This document shows, in pieces, positions 26,633 through 34,810 of a stretch of DNA of 64,000 nt; the first letter of the stretch is position 1, and the number at the start of each line of letters is the position of its first letter. Below the pieces are notes generated by a model that worked only from the letters and a program-made list of their open reading frames with translations, had not been told where the DNA came from and did no database searches. The position numbers and the translations under genes were made by a program. This stretch comes from Pseudomonas fluorescens (GTDB lineage Bacteria > Pseudomonadota > Gammaproteobacteria > Pseudomonadales > Pseudomonadaceae), in assembly GCF_902497995.1 (NCBI RefSeq), contig NZ_CABVII010000019.1:62001-126000 (forward strand). The letters run 5' to 3'.

Positions 26633-27834
26633 AGGTCGGATCGATCGGGTTGCACCGCATTGCGCAAATCAAAATCGGTTTCCTCGACTCCATTCTTTGT
26701 CAGCGATATCCAATGAATTGAAGAGGGATTTCGCATCAATCCGAGGCTCCCGATATAGGACCAAGTCAGCGGCGAGCGCTGCACAGCTTTCAGCTTGATT
26801 GAAGAGGGTGTGAGCTCCAGGTGCAGAAGGCGGTTGTCTTGCGAAGGCGTATAGGCGATATTCTCGCTGGCGACAATATCGGCTCCCCTCACAGTTGCCG
26901 GCATGCATTCCAACGTCGCGCTGACTTTGCCGTCGTTGTTGATCAAGTACGCAAAACCTTTACCGTTCACCGTTGTACCGGTCACGAGAAAACGATCGAT
27001 CAATGGAATATATTTGGCTTTGTAGGTGTAGTAATTCAAGCCGGATCTCAGGATCTTATGGGCGGAGAGTTTCCCGGTCTCAGGATCGAGTACCGTTATC
27101 TTCAAATTTGCAGAGGTTTGATCAGGTACGAATTGTTGCCAGACCAGTAGCGCGCGATTGCTGGAACCAGCAATCATCGGCCACCATTCACGCCGCTGGG
27201 GTGCGACATCGGACGTACTGAGCAGGTGGCCGTGACTATCGAAGACCTTTGCATATACACCATTGCCGGTACCGAGATCATCGACACCGCCACCGTTGAC
27301 CCAGTCCTCGGAATACAACACGACGAAATGCTTTCCTGCTGCGGCAACATGGCCGGAATGTCCGCCGGTCGCAACGTCGCGCGGATACGGCGCGATCGGT
27401 CGCAGCTTCGCATCGTAAACGCCATAACGTTGATTGACTTCGTTCGTGGTATTCCAGCCGTCTTCAAACGAAAGCATGACATTGCCGTCAGTTGTTTGGG
27501 CGACCGACACCGGTTCTTGCGCTTCCGGCTTTTGGATGAATAGTGTGGGCGGACTGATCCGCGTATCATTGATTCCCCATTTCGAAAGGTAGATGTCGTG
27601 CGGCCAGTTGCCGTTTTCGTCCTCGCCTTTTGGTGGAATTCCGGAACTGCTAATGAAAATCAAAAAACGGCCGTCGGCCCCTTTGACCGCTTCGATGCCA
27701 TGCATATAGGAGCGCAAATCTTCCTGGTCGTGCGGCCGTGCTTGCGCATTTGCCGCGCTTAAGCAGAGCGCACCAGCGCATAACGCGGCGCGTGCCAAAG
27801 AGTGAGCGAACCGCTGATGTGGGTTACTGTTCAT
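26623..27834 (-). CDS. Secreted protein of unknown function, probable beta-propeller
   Basis: From ATG 27834 the protein starts with a signal peptide (MNSNPHQRFAHSLARAALCA..., cut near ANAQARP) and is about 403 residues long. Repeated strands such as FVVLYSEDWVNGGG, NGVYAKVFDSHGHLL, RALLVWQQFV and SANLKITVLDPETGKL look like blades of a propeller. No catalytic motif was recognised. It lies between two transposase stubs and is less GC-biased than its neighbours, which suggests acquisition by transfer. Confidence 0.6.
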   Translation of the reverse strand: MNSNPHQRFAHSLARAALCAGALCLSAANAQARPHDQEDLRSYMHGIEAVKGADGRFLIFISSSGIPPKGEDENGNWPHDIYLSKWGINDTRISPPTLFIQKPEAQEPVSVAQTTDGNVMLSFEDGWNTTNEVNQRYGVYDAKLRPIAPYPRDVATGGHSGHVAAAGKHFVVLYSEDWVNGGGVDDLGTGNGVYAKVFDSHGHLLSTSDVAPQRREWWPMIAGSSNRALLVWQQFVPDQTSANLKITVLDPETGKLSAHKILRSGLNYYTYKAKYIPLIDRFLVTGTTVNGKGFAYLINNDGKVSATLECMPATVRGADIVASENIAYTPSQDNRLLHLELTPSSIKLKAVQRSPLTWSYIGSLGLMRNPSSIHWISLTKNGVEETDFDLRNAVQPDRSDLCR

Positions 27835-28045
27835 GTGTGTGTTTCCCCATCCCACAATATCCCTCACCAGCGCTACACCGCGGACCTTGTCGAGTGTCGC
27901 AATGCTGTGCGGTATCGACTTCTCGCCAGCCAATAAAATCCTCATTTGTTGTTCGCGCCGATCGTATATTTTCCATACATGCCGATCCAAGGTTTTCCGG
28001 GGACTGAAGCCAACATTTTCAAGTCGACTGTTAATAACTACCTGA

Positions 28046-28270
28046 TTACGCATAAACCTCAGCCATCCTGAGCAGTCGATAAGGCATGGGTGGTGTCCGA
28101 AGGGCGACATAGCTGAAACGCTCTATCATCGAGCCGAGATCGAAGCGGCGATTGAAGCGATATTCGAACTCAGCCAGATAGCGCGGGGCGTGTGTCGAAG
28201 CCGGTTCGCCTGATGGAGTCCAACGCTCCTGCTGCCAAATCATCCACTGAAAGAACGGCGACGGCGACAT
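28046..28270 (-). pseudogene. IS1595-family transposase, C-terminal fragment
   Basis: The frame contains APRYLAEFEYRFNRRFDL and YVALRTPPMPYRLLRMAEVY, the C-terminal end typical of IS1595 (ISXO2-like) transposases. Only about 60 residues remain. It borders the promoter side of the secreted-protein gene. Confidence 0.8.
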
Positions 28271-28342
28271 CGGGGTCAGACAGCGATTTTCCTCATTGGG
28301 TATAGTTCATTTTTTTTTGTTTGAAAATTTTTTGAGGCTTTT

Positions 28343-28582
28343 TTGCCGGGCTTTCGGCGTTTTGGGGGCATGGCGAAAATTGTCGGATTATTGTGGGGAT
28401 TGGGCACAGTAGGTGGCGCCATAGTGGTGGGCTGTGGTGTTGCCATTGCCGCATCCCTCTATGGCATCACGCTCAAGCTCGACACGTTCACCATGAATCT
28501 CTTCTACTACTTGTTCATGTACGGGGTTGGGCTGCGGGTTGGTCCCTCCTTTCTCAATAGCCTTAAGGAAAAAACCGCCTAG
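28343..28582 (+). pseudogene. AspT/YidE-type antiporter, N-terminal-domain fragment
   Basis: The frame contains GTVGGAIVVGCGVAIAASLY and LFYYLFMYGVGLRVGPSFLN, a good match to the first transmembrane part of aspartate:alanine antiporter-type transporters (AspT/YidE/YbjL duplication family). About 75 residues are left out of more than 500. It is convergent with a class V aminotransferase gene. Confidence 0.75.
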
Positions 28583-29004
28583 ACACGGGCTGAACGGACG
28601 CGGATTTACCATAAACGCGTTATGCGCAGTCTCGTTCGCTTACCTTGACTTGTCGTCGCAGTCGGACAGCATCGGCTGCTGGATCGAATCAAGTGGGCAT
28701 AAATCCCTGAATTGTTCGCTGGGTGAATGCCTGTCGGATACGACCGGCCGGTTTGGGTCGATCCAAGTCATACAGCCGCCAATCATCCGCCCCGTGAAAG
28801 GCTTCGTTGGAGCCCTTTTTGATAGCGCTGAAGGGCGCAGGTGTCAGCAAGACGCGTGCACGGGCTTTCCCTTGTGGTTCTAACATGACGTCCGGGCGAC
28901 CAGCGTCATATTCGTCGAAGATCAGCGCCATGGGCCGGCAGTCCAGGGCAGGATGCCTTCCTTGAATTCACAAGTTCGGTATGTGCTGCGGGCAAGATGA
29001 GGGC
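28583..29004. other. Degenerate intergenic region
   Basis: No gene is recognised. The minus strand at about 28780-28931 reads MALIFDEYDAGRPDVML..., which has protein-like composition, but no family could be named and the frame becomes nonsense leftwards. It is probably a relic left by insertions and deletions. Confidence 0.3.
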
Positions 29005-30138
29005 TTAGTTAACCATCGCCTCGTCCAGTGCCTGCTCGAGGGTGCTGACCGTGCGCTCGATATTGTGCAGCTTTTCGAGTCCGAACAGGCCGATGCGGAA
29101 GGTCTGGAAGTCGGCCGGCTCGTCGCATTGCAACGGCACTCCGGCGGCGATCTGCAGGCCGTGGTCGGCAAATTTCTTGCCGCTCTTGATGTCGGCATCA
29201 TCGGTGTAGCTCACCACTACGCCAGGGGCCTGAAAGCCGGCCGCGGCCACGCTTTTGATGCCTTTGCCGGTCAACATTGCGCGCACCCGATCGCCCAGAG
29301 CCTGTTGTTCGCCGCGGACCTTGTCGAAACCGTAGGCTTGCGTCTCTTTCATCACTTCGTTAAACCGCGCGAGGGAATCGCTGGGCATGGTCGCATGGTA
29401 GGCATGTCCGCCCTGTTCGTAGGCCTGCATGATCTGAAGCCACTTTTTCAGGTCGCAGGCGAAGCTGCTGCTTTGCGTCTGCTCGATGCGCTCGAGGGCC
29501 AAAGAACTGAACATCACCAGGGCGCAGCAAGGGGAGGCGCTCCAGCCTTTCTGCGGTGCGCTGATCAGCAGGTCGACTGCGCATTTGTGCATATCAACCC
29601 AAAGCGTGCCTGAGGCGATGCAGTCCAGCACGAACAGGCCGCCCACCGCATGCACGGCGTCGCCGACGGCCCGCAGGTAGGCGTCGGGCAGGATAATCCC
29701 TGATGAGGTTTCAACGTGGGGGGCGAAGACAATCTGCGGCTTATGCGCCTGAATGGCTGCCAGCACTTCGTCCAGAGGGGGTGGGGCGTAGGCAGCCTGG
29801 CGACCCGTATCGACCGGTCGGGCTTTCAGCACCGTGGTGGCCGCCGGGATGTTGCCCATCTCAAGGATCTGGCTCCAGCGATAACTGAACCAGCCGTTGC
29901 GTATCACCAGACATTGCTGGTCGGTGGCAAACTGTCGCGCCACCGCTTCCATGCCGAATGTGCCGCTGCCCGGGACCACCGCAACAGCCTGGGCGTTGTA
30001 GACCTGTTTCAGGGTCCTGGAAATGTTCTTCATTACGGCTTGAAATGACTGCGACATGTGGTTGAGCGAGCGGTCGGTGTAGACCACTGAGTACTCGACC
30101 AGCCCCTCAGGATCGATACTGGGATATAGCTTTGACAT
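29005..30138 (-). CDS. Class V PLP-dependent aminotransferase
   Basis: A 377-residue enzyme of the alanine-glyoxylate/2-aminoethylphosphonate aminotransferase group. VVPGSGTFGMEAVARQF forms the phosphate-binding region, LDCIASGTLWVDM holds the PLP-contacting Asp, and the Schiff-base Lys is in LISAPQKGWSASPC. It is cytoplasmic and probably monocistronic. The AspT-like stub nearby hints that it once worked with an amino acid antiporter. Substrate not determined. Confidence 0.85.
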   Translation of the reverse strand: MSKLYPSIDPEGLVEYSVVYTDRSLNHMSQSFQAVMKNISRTLKQVYNAQAVAVVPGSGTFGMEAVARQFATDQQCLVIRNGWFSYRWSQILEMGNIPAATTVLKARPVDTGRQAAYAPPPLDEVLAAIQAHKPQIVFAPHVETSSGIILPDAYLRAVGDAVHAVGGLFVLDCIASGTLWVDMHKCAVDLLISAPQKGWSASPCCALVMFSSLALERIEQTQSSSFACDLKKWLQIMQAYEQGGHAYHATMPSDSLARFNEVMKETQAYGFDKVRGEQQALGDRVRAMLTGKGIKSVAAAGFQAPGVVVSYTDDADIKSGKKFADHGLQIAAGVPLQCDEPADFQTFRIGLFGLEKLHNIERTVSTLEQALDEAMVN

Positions 30139-30331
30139 GGGGTGACTCCTTTGGCAGAGATGTCAGTGGTTTCGACCCTGCCCTAAGCCTTGGCAAATGA
30201 CAAGATTGCTCGGGATTGAATTGCGACTTCTGTCGAGCGGCTGGTATCACCTGTGGAGGCGACTGCGCCAGCAGCATGAGCTTCGAAAGGCAGGATTGTA
30301 AGCGTTTGAGCCGATTTTTCGCAGGGTGCGG

Positions 30332-30603
30332 GGTTTGCGCGCGAGCCTATGTGCCTCTCATTTTTAGAGGGCTTGATTGTTCGATTGGGCCGCGACTGGT
30401 TTCGATATTGGAATGACCATCCGCTAAAATGCGGTCCCCTAAAAATAGGGGCCGCTGCACAGCCCGCATGGCTGACTCGTTCGCCTCAAGCGGGCGGATC
30501 GATCTGATTCAGCATCCGGTTCACCGTGATTACCGCCAGCATGCTGCTGTTGGAAATACCCAGCAGGGCATTGCGCGACCCACCGTCCAGATGATCCACC
30601 AGA
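30332..30603 (-). repeat. DUF6124 repeat cassette, copy B (truncated)
   Basis: This copy matches copy A from the left flank (GAGCCTATGTGCCTCTCA) through the 3' hairpin and the last about 38 codons of DUF6124, then stops at 30603 after GATGATCCACCAG. The AbiEi gene starts 5 bp later. The DUF6124 start and the leader are missing, so no protein of this family is made here. Confidence 0.88.
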
Positions 30604-30607
30604 GAGC

Positions 30608-31327
30608 ATGCCCGCCGACATCCGACTGGCTGAATGGCTGCATGAGCATGGCGTAGGGCCAAACCTGGTACAAAAGTATCAGCATACCGGTTGGCTGGAG
30701 CGTATCGGCCATGGCACGTGGAAGCGCAGCGGCGATAAGATTGACTGGCAAGGCGGCGTTTTCGCATTGCAACAGGAAGACCCATTACGGATTTGGCCGG
30801 GTGGGGCGACCGCTTTGAGCCTGGCTGGATATAGCCATTACCTGTCATTCGGGAAAGAGGCTGTCGAGCTGTTCGGTACAGCCGGCACCAGCCTGCCTGG
30901 CTGGTTCAGCAAGTACGCTTGGGAAGTCCCGGTAAATTTTCACTCCACCGGGCTCTTCACTTCAATGGAAGACCCTGCGTTGCAAACCTTTCAAGTGCCT
31001 TACTCTCGATTTGAACTGAAAATCTCCACTCCAGAGCGTGCCGTGCTCGAGCTTATCCACCGCAGCGCAAATGAAGTTCTTTTCAGTAGTGTGGTCGATG
31101 TGTTCAGCGGCTTGGCCACGCTAAGTCCTCGACGCTTACAAAAACTGCTTGAAGCCTGTAGCTCCATTCGAGTCAAGCGTGTCTTCCTTCTGCTGGCTCG
31201 AAACGCTGGCCACGCATGGTATGAGCGAATAGTTCTTTCAAGGATCGATTTAGGCAAAGGCAAACGTCAGATCACCCCAGGTGGTCGACTTGATAAAGAG
31301 TTCCTTCGTTTTGCCAATGTCGCTTGA
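30608..31327 (+). CDS. AbiEi-family antitoxin (type IV TA system)
   Basis: A 239-residue protein: the N-terminal winged-helix of AbiEi (LAEWLHEHGVGPNLVQKYQH, then GWLERIGHGTWKRSG), a central region (DPLRIWPGGATALSLAG) and the AbiEi C-terminal domain (STPERAVLELIHRSANEVLF). It normally represses its operon and counters the nucleotidyltransferase toxin AbiEii. Here the toxin gene overlapping its end is truncated. It starts immediately at the edge of repeat copy B, so its native promoter region may have been replaced. Confidence 0.85.
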   Translation: MPADIRLAEWLHEHGVGPNLVQKYQHTGWLERIGHGTWKRSGDKIDWQGGVFALQQEDPLRIWPGGATALSLAGYSHYLSFGKEAVELFGTAGTSLPGWFSKYAWEVPVNFHSTGLFTSMEDPALQTFQVPYSRFELKISTPERAVLELIHRSANEVLFSSVVDVFSGLATLSPRRLQKLLEACSSIRVKRVFLLLARNAGHAWYERIVLSRIDLGKGKRQITPGGRLDKEFLRFANVA

Positions 31328-31547
31328 TCCTCGTTATGCCGCTCAGGTCCGCTTGTTGGTACAGGTAATCCCCTACGTGGCAGCTGAGCAGTTCCAACTA
31401 CGAACCGTGCCGAGCATCTTGCCAGAGGAATCGGCCTTGGCGCTGCTTGGCAGAAATGCGGTCCCGAATAAAGAGACCGCAGCACAGACCGCAGAGCTTA
31501 CTCATTCGGCCTCAGTCAACCCCAGCTACTCGCGCGGATCGATCTGA
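31317..31547 (+). pseudogene. AbiEii toxin, N-terminal stub
   Basis: ATG 31317 overlaps the AbiEi stop by 11 bp and opens MSLDPRYAAQVRLLVQVIPY followed by VAAEQ, the usual N-terminus of AbiEii-type nucleotidyltransferase toxins. After about 25 residues the match ends; the frame then runs into unrelated sequence and into repeat copy C before stopping at 31547. The nucleotidyltransferase core is absent, so the toxin is dead. Confidence 0.8.
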
Positions 31548-32271
31548 TCCAGCACCTGGTTCGCCGTGATTTCGGCGAGCATGATGCTATTGGAAATGCC
31601 CAACAAGGCGTGACGCGACCCGCCGTCCAGATGATCCACCAGGTGGTGAACCATCACATCGACCGAGGCCAGCGTTTCGACCAGATAAACCATGAGGGTT
31701 TCGGTCGTCGTCTTTGGGTCGACGGTAAACAGGGTACTGGGTGTGCGCGGCGTGGCTTTGATGTCGGCAGTCGAGGGGAAGTGAAAATCGAGGGCGCGTT
31801 CGGCGGTCTCGTGGAGTGTGTTTGAATCGCGTTCGTTTGGGGATGCTGGAACGGTGTCCGGGGGATTGGGTGTGACCTTGAACATATCTTAGGTTCCTGA
31901 AGGTGTGCCAACCCCCCTGCTGCTAAACGAAGAGGGTGGCAGCTGCACGCAGGTTAGCAGACCGGTGAACCTAAGAAACCGGCGCGCCCAAGGGCGCCCT
32001 GCGCACAGCCACCATCAAAATGCAGGCAAAAAACCTGACTGATAGGAGCGTTGCACGTCTTAGGTTATCTATGGGCTGCTAAACCCGATCACTGATGGGC
32101 AGTGACGCGAATCAAGTTACCGAGCGGCCCCAAGGCGCACAAGCCGGCGGATTCTGGCGTACCCGTAGGCAACGGCGCAAGGTGTTGTAGCTTTCAGGAG
32201 GTAAGCAGTAGGGCGCTTAAACACGCGCCTTGCGCGGATGTTTAATTTGCGAGCGCACATGACGGTACGCC
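31455..32271 (-). repeat. DUF6124 repeat cassette, copy C
   Basis: Contains 3' hairpin (GCGGTCCC...), DUF6124 gene, the structured leader and a right end of a second type (GACGGTACGCC instead of the CAATCCGCAACAC end of copies A and E). Its right end matches that of copy D. On the minus strand the leader runs from about 32250 to 31886. Confidence 0.9.
31526..31885 (-). CDS. DUF6124-family protein (copy C)
   Basis: A 119-residue protein from ATG 31885 with the same plan as copy A: Pro/Thr-rich N-terminus, then TTETLMVYLVETLASVDVMV and HLVDHLDGGSRHALLGISNS. The C-terminus differs slightly (ANQVLDQIDPRE). The reading frame is intact despite divergence of the noncoding parts, which suggests selection on the protein. 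Function unknown. Confidence 0.8.
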   Translation of the reverse strand: MFKVTPNPPDTVPASPNERDSNTLHETAERALDFHFPSTADIKATPRTPSTLFTVDPKTTTETLMVYLVETLASVDVMVHHLVDHLDGGSRHALLGISNSIMLAEITANQVLDQIDPRE

Positions 32272-32280
32272 TGTCCCTTT

Positions 32281-32421
32281 CTGCTACTCAAGTACAACGA
32301 CGGTCGCTTGCTGCCGACGATGTTCAATGGCGCAATGCTCTCGTCCAGAGAGGTCGAGGACCTGACCTTGATGGCGGCGCGGTTGGACAAGTACACCGCA
32401 CGGGACAAACTACGCGCCTGA
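32281..32421 (+). pseudogene. C-terminal coding remnant, family not recognised
   Basis: A plus-strand frame emerging from the end of repeat copy C reads LLLKYNDGRLLPTMFNGAML, then SSREVEDLTLMAARLDKYTA, and ends at TGA 32421. Composition is convincingly protein-like, with a helical tail, but there is no start. It looks like the tail of a gene cut by the repeat. Confidence 0.4.
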
Positions 32422-32679
32422 GTAGCGTGCGGCTTCACCTTTTGCCGGCCAGTCATCCTCGTCAGCTTTTTCGCCACCTTCAGCCTGCTGCGTGGGTTCG
32501 TCTGAGCCGCTTTCCCATTCGCCAGAGGCGGGCACAACAGTGTCGGCAGCAGACGGCTGCCTTTCTTTCTCAAGCTGTTCTTGAGCGAGCAACCAATAAT
32601 GTTCTTCAGCGCCATCGGGACGAGCATCTCTTTCCCACAATTCATAAGCTCTTTGCCGGATTTTCGATTCGTCAATCAT
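32410..32679 (-). CDS. DUF2934-domain protein
   Basis: From ATG 32679 (GGAGG seven bases upstream) the protein starts with a DUF2934 helix motif, IRQRAYELWERDARPDGAEE and HYWLLAQEQLEKE, followed by a low-complexity acidic tail. 89 residues. DUF2934 proteins are small, often near stress or carbohydrate genes; function unknown. Its 3' end overlaps the coding remnant on the other strand by 12 bp. Confidence 0.75.
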   Translation of the reverse strand: MIDESKIRQRAYELWERDARPDGAEEHYWLLAQEQLEKERQPSAADTVVPASGEWESGSDEPTQQAEGGEKADEDDWPAKGEAARYSGA

Positions 32680-32769
32680 GGTCATTCCTCCTGTGATAGA
32701 GCGTTCCCATTTCTCAGAATGCGTGTCAATGTTCCATAGCTTAGGGGCTACACCAGGTCGTAAAGGTTC

Positions 32770-32794
32770 AAAAAAAAACCGCCAGAGATTGGCG
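32770..32794 (-). terminator. Rho-independent terminator (minus strand)
   Basis: Read on the minus strand, CGCCA and TGGCG pair around a 5-base loop and are followed by a G and nine T. It lies about 50 bp after the stop of the frameshifted gene at 32843, showing that this gene had its own transcript. Confidence 0.8.
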
Positions 32795-32842
32795 AGCTTC
32801 AGGTGGGGGCCCACTCCGTCAGGGTGGAAGTGGTCGTAGCGG

Positions 32843-33564
32843 TCACCCACAGAAGGCGGTTCGAAATTGCCCTTTTCCCTCATCCATGGCTATGTACCGA
32901 ACCAATCCGGTGAGCGTAACAGGCAGAGCTTGCTCGACTCGTGCTCCGAGTAAAAGCGTCCGTACCGGTTCAAGAATCTTCACATGCACATCATGCAGGG
33001 TATTGATCTCTGAAAGCTGGAGGCTGTATAGCCAGGAGTCTGGCTGCGTGTCACCTTGCCAGCGCATGAGAACATCCTTTTCGATGCTGAACTCGGGACC
33101 ATCATAGCCGCTGAGAGGAAACCCCATGTAAGGGCCATTATCAAAATCTATGTGCGCATCCCAGCGACCAATATGGAGCAACGGTTCGACGTTATCCGAA
33201 GCTTGTATGCCATCCCCTGCCAAACTGATCTGGAAAACGAGATAGCTGCTAGCTTTATGCTTTGGCTTGAGCACCAGTGGTAGCGAGCTTGCCAGTGAGT
33301 AATACATGTAGCCATGGTCATCCTGTTGGTAGGCACTGATCCAGTTGCCTCCCGTGGCCCCTCTGGCCAATCCAGATCGTGGGTTGAATGGCGGACTACC
33401 GCCGTCCAGAAGGCCGCGATGCCAGTCGGAGACACAAAGGCCAAGGGGCCCATAAGCAGCGATGTGATTTCGTCCTCTTCAGCGACCCGTGTTTCTCCTA
33501 CTTCCCGATGCCCAAAATAACGGTGATGTAGTTGGGTCTTTTTATGGGTGATGGCGTGCAACAT
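32843..33564 (-). pseudogene. Unknown protein of about 240 residues, split by one frameshift
   Basis: ATG 33564 (AAGGAA upstream) opens MLHAITHKKTQLHHRYFGHR and EDEITSLLMGPLAFVSPTGI. Near 33358-33361 (a run of C on the plus strand) sense moves to another frame, GATGGNWISAYQQDDHGYMY, and continues to TGA at 32843. A single-base indel in the run explains it. The two halves contain many aromatic residues and no signal peptide. Family not recognised. It may be a true pseudogene or a sequencing error. Confidence 0.6.
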
Positions 33565-33622
33565 CCTGTCGGTTCCTTGTGTCTGTTGCGAGAGCTTTAC
33601 GTTGGGATCCCGGCCCAAAGTA

Positions 33623-33741
33623 GGCGTCCGGCCAACACACCTTCCTGACCCGACGCCAAAGGCGATTGGGTCCACCAAATCAGGTGGACACCATCTCCTT
33701 TGGTATCGGGGTCAGAAAGGTGTGCTGGCCGGACGCATACG
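33623..33741. repeat. Long imperfect palindrome, about 55-bp arms
   Basis: The left arm (from GGCGTCCGGCCAACACACCT to GGTCCACC) is largely complementary to the right arm (from GGTGGACACC to GTGTGCTGGCCGGACGC), with only a few bases between. It contains no gene. It lies just upstream of the frameshifted gene. It could be a MITE, a fold-back element or a strong RNA hairpin. Confidence 0.85.
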
Positions 33742-33850
33742 GCCCAAAAAACAGGGCCCCGTGATTTGTGCGAATCTTGCCTGCCATGCGTCCACGTACG
33801 ATCGAGAGCGTGGGTGGGGGAACGTAGGAGGGAATAGTATTGAATCACAG

Positions 33851-33886
33851 GAAGAAAAAGCCCGCGATGGAGTTTAGCGGGGCTTA
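33851..33886 (-). terminator. Second terminator-like hairpin downstream of the two-gene operon
   Basis: On the minus strand, AAGCCCCGC pairs imperfectly with GCGGGC and is followed by TTTTTCTT. It lies further along than the operon's own terminator and may act as a back-up. Confidence 0.65.
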
Positions 33887-33928
33887 AAGTCTTGCAAGAG
33901 CAGAAACAACGCTACGCGCCGTGTCATG

Positions 33929-33952
33929 AAAAAACCGTAAACAACAGAACGG
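33929..33952 (-). terminator. Terminator of the two-gene operon
   Basis: On the minus strand, CCGT and ACGG enclose a 10-base loop and are followed by six T, 29 bp after the stop codon at 33981. The stem is short. Confidence 0.6.
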
Positions 33953-33980
33953 AAAAGCCCGGCGCTCGGCCGAACTCCAT

Positions 33981-34484
33981 TCATTTTTGTGCTGGCTGAT
34001 TCGTCGGATTTTCTGGCGGAATTGTTGGAACAGGAGGGGGGACTTGGGACTGTTCGGATTTGCTGAGCCCAACCTGGAATGCAGCCATCATATTGGCGGT
34101 CAGTGCGGTGTTAAACGAAGCGATTCCGAAAACGATTGCCAATACTGTCGATACGGCTGTAATAACCATAGCGGCCTTCATGGAGCCGAGGCTGCTTTGA
34201 ATCTCGGCGTGGTTCGCGCCGATCTGCGAAAGCGTCGCATCCAATCGCTTGTCACGTTCAGCTTGAGCAGATAGAAAACCGTCGATTTTCGCGGATACAG
34301 ACTCGACTCGAGCATCCATCTTGACTTCGATGGTCTCGAGTTTTGCGTTGAATTCTTCGCGACTGATTTCGTTCATGCGCTCAGTATGGCCTCCACTTTT
34401 GCCGTTGTCACTTCCGCTTGGCAGACTGCTTCCTCGACCCGATTGCTCTAACTTTCTCAGCAGGGATTCGTCAATTGCTCCCAT
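33981..34484 (-). CDS. Coiled-coil protein with one membrane helix, unknown function
   Basis: ATG 34484 is chosen for GGGAG six bases upstream; 167 residues. Order: a Ser/Gly-rich start, a long helix with heptad-like spacing (SREEFNAKLETIEVKMDARV and LDATLSQIGANHAEIQSSLG), one membrane helix (AAMVITAVSTVLAIVFGIAS) and a short Pro-rich tail. It overlaps the gene upstream by 14 bp, so the two are translationally coupled. The layout resembles membrane-anchored partner subunits seen in small effector or defence pairs, but no family is recognised. Confidence 0.7.
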   Translation of the reverse strand: MGAIDESLLRKLEQSGRGSSLPSGSDNGKSGGHTERMNEISREEFNAKLETIEVKMDARVESVSAKIDGFLSAQAERDKRLDATLSQIGANHAEIQSSLGSMKAAMVITAVSTVLAIVFGIASFNTALTANMMAAFQVGLSKSEQSQVPPPVPTIPPENPTNQPAQK

Positions 34485-34776
34485 TTTCCGCTCCCTTTGC
34501 GCGCTCAAGGATAGTGGTCAGTCGAATCGATAATGCCTGCATCGATTTTTTATGCTCTGCAATCAGATCCAGACCTTCGCTGCGCCTATCATCGTCGAGA
34601 ACCAGATTCTCAAGATTAAAAACGGCCAAATTGCTAGTAGAAATAGTGATGGACATCATGTCACCGAGGACGTTTTCAAGATCGCTGAACGCGTCTTTGA
34701 CAGGGTAAGCTGGCTCAAACTCCCCTGCTAACGCTTTACCAAAGTAAGTGGGTTTTTCGGATTGTTCTTCGCTCAC
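34471..34776 (-). CDS. Small acidic helical protein, unknown function
   Basis: A 101-residue protein starting at GTG 34776 with AAGGAG eight bases upstream. It is acidic and helical (DAFSDLENVLGDMMSITIST, then LNLI-type repeats such as EGLDLIAEHKKSMQALSIRL). No membrane helix or known motif. First gene of the coupled pair. Its start lies only about 35 bp after the conserved leader of repeat copy D, in the position where DUF6124 stands in the other copies. Confidence 0.68.
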   Translation of the reverse strand: MSEEQSEKPTYFGKALAGEFEPAYPVKDAFSDLENVLGDMMSITISTSNLAVFNLENLVLDDDRRSEGLDLIAEHKKSMQALSIRLTTILERAKGAENGSN

Positions 34777-34810
34777 GAGCGAAACTCCTTTTTAAATCGG
34801 AAAATCGCGG

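Noticed and set aside
32410..32883. Longer DUF2934 protein starting at 32883
   Set aside because: The extension runs through the terminator at 32770-32794; the ATG at 32679 has a GGAGG site.
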